From contig JABANP010000145.1 in NCBI GenBank assembly GCA_013115135.1, forward strand, positions 46,903-110,902: 64,000 nt of DNA, given 5' to 3'. Below the pieces are notes generated by a model. It saw only the letters and a program-made list of their open reading frames with translations. It had not been told where the DNA came from and ran no database searches. Made by a program: the position numbers and the translations under genes. Of the stretch, positions 57,185-64,000 are shown piece by piece; position 1 is the stretch's first letter; each line of letters begins with the position of its first letter. Source of the DNA: Perkinsus olseni (taxonomy: Eukaryota > Perkinsozoa > Perkinsida > Perkinsidae).

Positions 57185-57443
57185 TGTTGCGCGAACTATT
57201 GTCTTCGTTGGCTGATGATAGTCGGGCGTGCGCGCAATACTTAAGCTTATCTTTACGCTAGTAGATTCGTTATTATTTTTATAAGTGATTAAGGTTACGT
57301 AAAGATTGTTATTACCAACTTAAGATCGTACAAGATCTTGGTATCTACTTCCACTACTACATCATCGTTGGTATTGGCACCGTTGGTACTATTATTGTTG
57401 GTATCCATCCCGAGTTGTGTTATTAGTTTTATTACGCAACCCA
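57185..57443 (+). repeat. probable 5' LTR of the BEL/Pao element (end uncertain)
   Basis: It starts TGTTGCG, and a partly complementary CGCAACCCA ends at 57443, giving 259 bp. No convincing TGG primer-binding site follows, so the 3' limit may be elsewhere before the ATG at 57468. Confidence 0.5.
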
Positions 57444-57467
57444 AGAAGCACTTAAGTAACTCAACAA

Positions 57468-60400
57468 ATGGTAGCAGCTCCTTGTTATGTTTGGACTAGA
57501 CCTTTACTTGGTCGTCTTAAGCGGTTCCAGTTAGAAAGTATCTGTGTTGGTCGACAACTTGAGATTTGCCACACTGTAAATGAGTTCGTAGAGACCATTA
57601 TGGCAAACGACGAGCGTGTGATGAATTCTACAGAGTTGGTTTTGTACAAGTCAGTTTACAAAACGGTGTACAATGAAGATCCACCAGAACCTGAGTCCAG
57701 TCCAGATGATTCTTTTCAACGATCAGGGTTGCTGAGTGCTTCTAAGGATGACCGTCCTTCCTCTTCTTTGGAAGAAGGCATTCTTCCTTCTTCCTCCGCT
57801 AGTGGTGATGTTAGTCCCGTAGCTGGTACGGAAGAAGGTACTAAAGGAGGCGTTGTGGAAACGACTCATAGAGTTTCGGTTCCTGGGAAGTCTTCCTCGC
57901 CTTCTGAGAGTTCTCCTGTGGTATCTCCGCCTCCTACCTCGCAGACTGATTTAGCCGTAGAAATGACTAAATTACGAACGATGGTACAAGAACGGTTTGT
58001 TGGTATTACTTCGGTCTTGGATAGATTTGCTACTCGACAAGAGCAAACTAATGCTAGGTTGAGCTATAATGAATCTATTCTTAATAGTAAGATCGATATG
58101 TTATCCAGTCGGTTCGATAAGGTTGGTGATACTATCATGGTTCAACTCTATAAATCTCCGTTAGCTAAGGAGGTTACTGATATGCGAGAGCATCTTGAGA
58201 AGGGTTTGGTATCATTGCATTCACTTCAACAAGATGTTGCTGACCTGGGTCGCAGAATGTCGGCATTCGAAGCTGATGCCTCCGTTCAGCTGCCTAGGAT
58301 GGTTCCTTTCGATAATACTTGGTCAGCTTATAATGTTAAGGCTAGTCCGAGTGTTGATCGTAAGGATATTATTGATATAGCTGATGATAGCTATGTTACG
58401 ATGAGAAAGAAGCATTCTTCATCCACTGATGATGGAGATGGTTCTCTCATCATTAACAAAGGATTAGAAGGTTATCGTCAAGATGTTGGTATGTCTGGTA
58501 ACGCTTTCACTCCCGATGATGGTGATGTGAAACCTAACTCCTTTGTCCCGGTGCCTGAGAAGAATGATGACTATGATAAGTTGGTTTCTCTATATGAAGA
58601 ACAACGTCGGTCTCTTCTTCGTTTGCAGGATAAGCTGGGTTTAAAGGGCGACAAGTCTGTTCCCGCCGGTAGCTTTGGTCGGTTTGTGGACGATTTTGGT
58701 CAGCAAGTTAATGGTCCTTCCAAGATGAAGAGCCAGATACCTGTTGATAAGGTCCCTTCGTCGCCTCAAGGTGGTAGTGATCCGTTCTTCCCACAAGGTA
58801 TGAAGGATATGAGTGGTCGTCAACCTGAGGCCTATAATACACCTCTTAATGGTATTGGTTCGTCCTTCCCACAAGGTATGAAGGATATGAGTGACCGTCA
58901 ACCTGAGGTTATATCTACTCCTCTTCGTGGTTATGATCCGTCTTCGCCTAAGGTTATAGAAGATATGAGTGGTCGGTTACCCGAAGTTGGTTCTTCTCCT
59001 TCTTTGAAGGATGTGGTTCGTATTAATCCTAAAAAGGCTTCGGTACGTAGTCATATGGGTTATGCGATGCCGGCTTATGGTTATTTGGAGAGCTTTTGGT
59101 TACTTCCTCCACAATGGCAGAAGGGAGTACCAAAGGATCTCCCTTCGTGGGGTGAGGATTCTTCGTTGAGTTCAAGCCAACTTAACTTTGTCAAGCGACG
59201 AGTAGATCAAGCAGCTGATGACTTGGTTAAGCAGGTGAAGAAACTGAAGGATGGTCCCTACAAAGGTTCGGCCGATAAGCGTACTTGGTATAGTATCGAA
59301 CGAGAGATCGTTGATAACTTGATCCTTTCTTCGATTGACTGTGCTAAGGTTCATGTCAAATATTTACTCAACTGTGTTGAGCAAGATATTCGACAGGTTG
59401 TTATGCAGCGTGTTCGTGCTTGGAATTATAAGCATGCTAACCACGTTGAGTTATTGAGTACCGTGTGGGGTATCTTTGATGAACTCTTCCGTAGTGAGTC
59501 AACTCCCGAAACTGTTAGCGACAGGATGCAAAATCTAAAGAAATCGACAAAGGAAACTTTGCCTGAATTCCTATATAGATTGCAGAATGCGTTTTTCAGC
59601 GTAGAGGTTGAAACTGGTCAACGGTTGGTTGATTCTACTAAGGTCACTAGGATGAGAGGTGCTCTTTCTGAGGTTGACGTCCAGTTCATTCGTGAACATT
59701 TTGACCGTAGCCTAGGGTTTGATGAGTTGGTTGCTAAGATTGGCGAGTTCTTTTCTAATGATCTCGACAAGAAAAGCTACGAGACCTATGTTCGTAATTA
59801 TGCTCTTATCTGGAAGTCAGAAGTGGTTCATACTAATATGAACATGGAAACTTCTGGCGAAGATAGTCTTATACCGAACCCAAGTATTAACCCTAAAAAG
59901 GGTAAGAAAGGGAAAGGTAATAAGTCAGTTGCTATGGTCTCTCCTCCTACTTCATCGCCGAAGGTTTGTAGACGTTGTGGGTCCGTAGGGCACGAAGCTA
60001 GTACTTGTTATAAGACTCTGCCTGAAACCTTGATGAAACGTTGCCAACTTTGTGGTGATACTAATCATAAGGCTCAACAGTGTCCGAAAGACAAGAATAC
60101 TCTTCGTTGTTCGCGTTGCCACATGGTTGGTCATTTAGATGTTGTTTGTTATGTTCCTTGGAGCCAAATAGCTAGCCCCAAGGTCGGTACAGATCAGCCT
60201 CAACAACCCCAAGGTAACTTTAAGCCCCAGATTAACTACCAAAAGGATAAGCAGTCTGCAACCGATAAGGTTGCAGCAGGGGCGGAAGGTGTCAGTAATA
60301 GTACTGATTCTAACTCAACGGTTGATATGAGCGCGGCTAGAGTTGACTGTTGTAAAGCTCAGATGGTTAGTAAACTTGAACTTCATGAAGGCCTATTACT

Positions 60401-63400
60401 TGGTTCTATTGAGGTTTACTCCAAGCACGCTGAAGGTAACTATGTTACTCTTAAAGGACTGCTAGATACTGGTGCGTCTACTGGTTTTATAGATGAATCG
60501 TTGGCTTACCAATTGCAGTCTAGTGGTACGGGCGTTATTCTTGATCTATCCAATGTTATGACCGTTAAGTTAGCAGACAAAACTAAACGTTCTCTGTCTA
60601 AGTATTGGGAATGCTATGTTCGTCAGCTAGCTAACGATGGCCAGATTGTCTGGAAGTTGATGAAGTTCAATATTATGCCGGGAACTAACACGCCGGGTAT
60701 TATAATTGGTCGGTCGCAATTTTCAGACCTTGGCTATGTCGTTGGTAAAACGGTGCATTGTGATGGTCAAGAGTGTTTGTTAGCTCACGTCGGTGACCCC
60801 AAACTGCAAGAAGAGTTCCCTGATGAGCCCTTTACGGTGAGTTGTGGACATGTGCTACAAGATCCGGTAGGTCATGAAGATCCTCTCCATGCAGAGAAGG
60901 TTGCTAGGTCTAGGAAGAAGGGTAAAATGGTATATGAGACTAAGGAGTATGATGGTAGGATAGCTGCCTTAGAGTGGAAATCCTCCAAAAGACCCCCTAG
61001 ATCTTATGGCGCTGCAGTTAAACGGTCTGAACGGTTGCTTTATTCCTTGAGGCGTGCAGGTGGTGACGACTTGGTCAAGAAGTACGATGAGCAATTTGAA
61101 GGTTGGTTGGAACAAGGTTTTATAAGTCCTGTTCCTGATGATCAAGTGAAACACTACTTGTTTCATCATCCAGTTATTCGTGTTGGCCATCCTACTACCC
61201 CTGTTCGTCCGGTTATCAACGGCCAGTCCCTCGACCCATACTTGAATGAAACTGTATGTGAGTTGCTTAGGATCGTTGATATCTTGGTTGGTTGGAGACA
61301 AGCTCGTAAGTGGGCAGCCTTCGACTTGAGTAAGGCATTCTTACGCATTCAAATGCGCAAAGAGGATTGTCCTTACCTTGGTATTTATTGGAAGAACCAA
61401 AGCTATGTCTTTAACGTCCTTCCATTTGGTCTAAGTATGAGTCCCTCTTGGTTGACGGCTAACATTAAAGAAGTGCTGGTACGTCTCAGTAAGGACCCCG
61501 CCTTCTCTTCGCAAGTTCTTCCTTACATGGATGACTTAATGTTGTTGATACAAGATGGTGTAGACATCATAACACAACAGCATGCCTTGGTACGAAGGTT
61601 CGAAGAAGATGGTTTTCCTATTGCTACGTCTAAGACGGTTTGGTTTACTCAAGCCGAGTCGTCTAAGATTTTAGGTGTTCCTTGGTATGGCGCTCTTTCC
61701 GACTCTATAGGAGTTAGCTTCACCTTCAAAGGAGATGTTGTTGATTCTCGTAGAAAGTTGGTAGCCATGGTTAACGCCTTTTACGACCCGTTAGGGCTTT
61801 GCCTCGAGTTCGAGATGACTGGGCGAAAACTAATGAGGTTGGTATCTTCTCTAGAATGGGATGCAGATCTAACGCCGGAACTCTATTCCGAAGCTAATTC
61901 CTGGCTAATTAAAGCTAAGAAGATTGCCAAAGAATTTAGATGTCCTAGGTTAATAGACTGCTCTCAGTTGGTTGTTTATGCCGATGCTAGTGCTGACTCT
62001 TGGGGAGTTGATGTCCGAGACCGCCAAGGTGTACGCGTATTAGCTGTTGGTGGGTTATTTCCTGTCGATAGACAGGAAAAATGGACTATCCCTAAGAAGG
62101 AACTACTAGCCTTGGTTCATAGCCGAGAAGTAGTAACCCGTATCTGGAAAGATTTCGCTGATAGTGATAGCAAGAGGTCTGTGATTATTCTTAGTGATTC
62201 TCAGATTAATTGTTACCGCCTTCATAAGGAAATTCAATCCAAAGATACAAAAGCGTGGGAGTTGAAGACAATAGCTTCCTTACGTGGTTGGTTACTAAAT
62301 AATGATGTTATTCTTCGTCATGTTGCTACTGATTGGAATGTAGCCGATGCGATTACTCGTGGTTGCTTTCCTAATCTGGTTAGCTCAGATAAGATCAACG
62401 CCACTATAGGTTGGTTGAGCTCTGGTTATTCTAACCAGGCTCCTTGGGGAGATACTATCAACTTCGAACATGAAGAATTGAAGTTTGAGAAGGCCCTCAA
62501 GAAAGACTACGATAGCCAGTCTATGTTAGTAACCGATCAACATGAAGAAGAATGTGCTAATGCCAAGATAGTGCTCAAGCTCCCTAAGCTCTCGGTTGGC
62601 CATCTTAAGGTTGCTATTCTGAAACACCAAAAGTTACTGAATAGACTTCGTTGGTGGTACAGCAAAGCTACCAAAAGACCGTATGTAGAGTTGAATATTC
62701 AGGAAGCTTGGGAGAGGTTGGTGAGATTTAAGCAGAGATCATATCCTTCTACCCTCAAACTGATTGATCAGTATGATGGTATGAATGACTCTACTAATCT
62801 CAAAGAGAGGAATAAGTTTAAGGCTTACTATGAGGTTAGTCAACCATCTGGTATCTTATATAGAGTGGTTCGTCAAAGTTATGATGGAGACCCGTATTAT
62901 CAGATGGTTATTCCTCACGAAGACCCTATTACTTACGATCTTATTTATATATTTCATTATTCTCGTGCTCATTCTGGTTTGGCGGTTACCCTCCAAGCAC
63001 TGAAAGAAGAATGTTGGTGGCACAATATGAGAAGAATGACTAAACGGTTCGTATCTTCATGTATTATATGTAAGTTGGTCCGAGGACGTCGAGAACATCC
63101 CGGTTATTCTGGCCTACTAAAAATGGAACCACAACCTTGGTATGTCGTGGGTATAGATATAACCGGCCCATATACTAGGTCGAAAGAAGGTTATAAATAT
63201 TTGCTCACTATGACTTGTCAATTTTCAAGATTCATGGTGGTCATGCCGTTGGTGAACTTATCTGCTAAGTCGGTGTGTGAAGCATTTAGAACGACTTGTA
63301 AAAGGTATGGTGTTCCTACGATATTGTTAAGTGACAATGGTTCCCAGTTTGTTAGTAAACAATTTGAGGACCTATGCCACGAAATGTCGATCGAACACAA

Positions 63401-64000
63401 GTTGGTTCCTAGATACAACCCTCAGTTGGGGGGAGGTTACGAACGTTCTCATCAACTTCTTCATAAGGGCCTCCAAAGTTTGTTATTGGATAACCTTCAA
63501 AATAGTGAAGGTCAGTTGGTGGATTGGTATGACTTCTTAGATGACGTAGTATACGTTATTAATTCTAGACCATTGACGGTCCAAGGGTTGACTAAAACTA
63601 AAGTAACTCCCTTTGACCTTATGATGGCTAGATCGGTTGATTATCCGGTGATACCCTCTACTATTAAGCAGAAGCACGGTATGTGGGTACAACGCTACGT
63701 CTCTGAGTTGAACCAGAAGCCACTGCGGGGTGCCAACCAGATTAAGAAGGACTATCAGTGTCGCCTAGGTCAACGACAAACTATCATAGATAGGTATAAA
63801 CCTATCTGGGAAGACCGTAGAGAACGTAGTCGAGAAGCTGTGAATACTAAAGCTACCAAGTATCCATCTCAAGAAGTGAAGATTGGTGACTACGTCCTTA
63901 TTTACAAACCCAAGAAACACAAGTTGGATGTTTGTTGGGCCGGTCCTTACAAGGTTATTGACCGTTGTGGTGTCAAAGTAACTCTCAAAGTAGGTCAGAC
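57468..64000 (+). CDS. BEL/Pao gag-pol polyprotein (partial, no stop in window)
   Basis: Open from ATG 57468 to the window end, more than 2177 codons, and frame was checked at each domain. Gag has a Ser/Pro-rich N-terminus, a coiled-coil segment and three CCHC-type zinc knuckles starting at residue 834 ([14 protein letters not shown] first). Aspartic protease DTGAS is at 1000. RT has [12 protein letters not shown] at 1285 and YMDD at 1353-1356. [18 protein letters not shown] is a BEL/Pao signature in the connection region. RNase H shows YADAS with Asp1506 and [10 protein letters not shown]. Integrase has an HHCC region from His1830 and the D1897-D1956-E1992 triad with 35-residue D-E spacing, then WAGPYKV. 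It copies the element RNA to cDNA and inserts it. All key residues are intact. A single frame means no gag-pol frameshift is used. Confidence 0.9.
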   Translation, partial: MVAAPCYVWTRPLLGRLKRFQLESICVGRQLEICHTVNEFVETIMANDERVMNSTELVLYKSVYKTVYNEDPPEPESSPDDSFQRSGLLSASKDDRPSSSLEEGILPSSSASGDVSPVAGTEEGTKGGVVETTHRVSVPGKSSSPSESSPVVSPPPTSQTDLAVEMTKLRTMVQERFVGITSVLDRFATRQEQTNARLSYNESILNSKIDMLSSRFDKVGDTIMVQLYKSPLAKEVTDMREHLEKGLVSLHSLQQDVADLGRRMSAFEADASVQLPRMVPFDNTWSAYNVKASPSVDRKDIIDIADDSYVTMRKKHSSSTDDGDGSLIINKGLEGYRQDVGMSGNAFTPDDGDVKPNSFVPVPEKNDDYDKLVSLYEEQRRSLLRLQDKLGLKGDKSVPAGSFGRFVDDFGQQVNGPSKMKSQIPVDKVPSSPQGGSDPFFPQGMKDMSGRQPEAYNTPLNGIGSSFPQGMKDMSDRQPEVISTPLRGYDPSSPKVIEDMSGRLPEVGSSPSLKDVVRINPKKASVRSHMGYAMPAYGYLESFWLLPPQWQKGVPKDLPSWGEDSSLSSSQLNFVKRRVDQAADDLVKQVKKLKDGPYKGSADKRTWYSIEREIVDNLILSSIDCAKVHVKYLLNCVEQDIRQVVMQRVRAWNYKHANHVELLSTVWGIFDELFRSESTPETVSDRMQNLKKSTKETLPEFLYRLQNAFFSVEVETGQRLVDSTKVTRMRGALSEVDVQFIREHFDRSLGFDELVAKIGEFFSNDLDKKSYETYVRNYALIWKSEVVHTNMNMETSGEDSLIPNPSINPKKGKKGKGNKSVAMVSPPTSSPKVCRRCGSVGHEASTCYKTLPETLMKRCQLCGDTNHKAQQCPKDKNTLRCSRCHMVGHLDVVCYVPWSQIASPKVGTDQPQQPQGNFKPQINYQKDKQSATDKVAAGAEGVSNSTDSNSTVDMSAARVDCCKAQMVSKLELHEGLLLGSIEVYSKHAEGNYVTLKGLLDTGASTGFIDESLAYQLQSSGTGVILDLSNVMTVKLADKTKRSLSKYWECYVRQLANDGQIVWKLMKFNIMPGTNTPGIIIGRSQFSDLGYVVGKTVHCDGQECLLAHVGDPKLQEEFPDEPFTVSCGHVLQDPVGHEDPLHAEKVARSRKKGKMVYETKEYDGRIAALEWKSSKRPPRSYGAAVKRSERLLYSLRRAGGDDLVKKYDEQFEGWLEQGFISPVPDDQVKHYLFHHPVIRVGHPTTPVRPVINGQSLDPYLNETVCELLRIVDILVGWRQARKWAAFDLSKAFLRIQMRKEDCPYLGIYWKNQSYVFNVLPFGLSMSPSWLTANIKEVLVRLSKDPAFSSQVLPYMDDLMLLIQDGVDIITQQHALVRRFEEDGFPIATSKTVWFTQAESSKILGVPWYGALSDSIGVSFTFKGDVVDSRRKLVAMVNAFYDPLGLCLEFEMTGRKLMRLVSSLEWDADLTPELYSEANSWLIKAKKIAKEFRCPRLIDCSQLVVYADASADSWGVDVRDRQGVRVLAVGGLFPVDRQEKWTIPKKELLALVHSREVVTRIWKDFADSDSKRSVIILSDSQINCYRLHKEIQSKDTKAWELKTIASLRGWLLNNDVILRHVATDWNVADAITRGCFPNLVSSDKINATIGWLSSGYSNQAPWGDTINFEHEELKFEKALKKDYDSQSMLVTDQHEEECANAKIVLKLPKLSVGHLKVAILKHQKLLNRLRWWYSKATKRPYVELNIQEAWERLVRFKQRSYPSTLKLIDQYDGMNDSTNLKERNKFKAYYEVSQPSGILYRVVRQSYDGDPYYQMVIPHEDPITYDLIYIFHYSRAHSGLAVTLQALKEECWWHNMRRMTKRFVSSCIICKLVRGRREHPGYSGLLKMEPQPWYVVGIDITGPYTRSKEGYKYLLTMTCQFSRFMVVMPLVNLSAKSVCEAFRTTCKRYGVPTILLSDNGSQFVSKQFEDLCHEMSIEHKLVPRYNPQLGGGYERSHQLLHKGLQSLLLDNLQNSEGQLVDWYDFLDDVVYVINSRPLTVQGLTKTKVTPFDLMMARSVDYPVIPSTIKQKHGMWVQRYVSELNQKPLRGANQIKKDYQCRLGQRQTIIDRYKPIWEDRRERSREAVNTKATKYPSQEVKIGDYVLIYKPKKHKLDVCWAGPYKVIDRCGVKVTLKVGQ

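Larger units (their letters stand above)
57185..64000 (+). mobile_element. BEL/Pao LTR retrotransposon (3' end outside window)
   Basis: The junction with host DNA is exact at 57184/57185 by comparison with 31482. The element starts TGTTGCGCG, as an LTR should. One long frame encodes gag, protease, RT, RNase H and integrase in BEL/Pao order. The 3' LTR and second target duplication lie outside the window. Confidence 0.88.

Noticed and set aside
57403..57425. TGGTATCC as primer binding site of the BEL/Pao element
   Set aside because: The downstream bases do not fit the complement of a tRNA acceptor plus T-arm, and the inferred LTR would end elsewhere.

Overview
The window reads as nuclear DNA of a single-celled eukaryote. 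Coding stretches are broken by short GT-AG introns (about 40-100 nt, donors often GTAAGC, GTGAGT or GTAGGN), intergenic gaps are small, and there are no bacterial-style operons or ribosome binding sites. The compact intron-bearing genes, a multi-pass FISHSW/TIR-like protein of a kind common in alveolates, and the mix of retroelements suggest a Perkinsus-like alveolate. The phylum is an inference, not something the sequence proves.

Layout. 0-12.3 kb: host genes cut into small exons, mostly on the minus strand, including a PH-domain gene (5071 downwards), and on the plus strand a phytanoyl-CoA-dioxygenase-like gene (about 9.64-11.17 kb). 12.32-14.43 kb: a complete, very young 2.1-kb LTR element (identical 182-bp LTRs, 4-bp target duplication, PBS and PPT) whose only ORF is an integrase. 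14.8-18.5 kb: a large 24-bp minisatellite. 19.9-23.5 kb: two closely spaced minus-strand host genes, one with a 36-bp (12-residue) coding repeat.

23.8-41.5 kb: a minus-strand tandem array of at least seven paralogues, plus one fragment, of a small secreted protein family. Each has three exons (signal peptide exon; an exon of about 191 nt with two Cys; a helical exon with two Cys) with phase-0 and phase-2 introns. I resolved these by hand-splicing. Four copies look intact (35.9, 32.6, 38.6 and 40.8 kb) and three are damaged or altered. The array grew by segmental duplication (23,808-28,006 matches 32,592-37,587; 28-31.5 kb matches 40.2-41.9 plus 55.6-57.2 kb). A FISHSW/TIR-like membrane protein gene lies inside the second duplicated unit. 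A 689-bp MITE sits in one copy and is absent from its paralogue, which gives a clean empty site.

41.96-55.64 kb: two head-to-tail rolling-circle (Helitron) elements inserted into the duplicated unit. The large one (about 11.9 kb) carries a Rep (HUH and YxxxY motifs) gene with a 5' intron, a separate PIF1-type helicase fused to a C-terminal GIY-YIG nuclease, an OTU-like cysteine protease and a zinc-binding, possibly RPA-like protein. The small one (1.77 kb) shares both termini and is probably non-autonomous. This element is the strongest candidate for an undescribed system. 57.185 kb to the window end: a BEL/Pao LTR retrotransposon with one uninterrupted gag-pol frame (more than 2,177 codons), inserted in and truncating the second FISHSW gene.

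Limits: no alignments or gene-prediction runs were possible. Splice sites were chosen by motif, phase and paralogue agreement. Host gene models outside the secreted family, the PH gene and the Helitron are partial.
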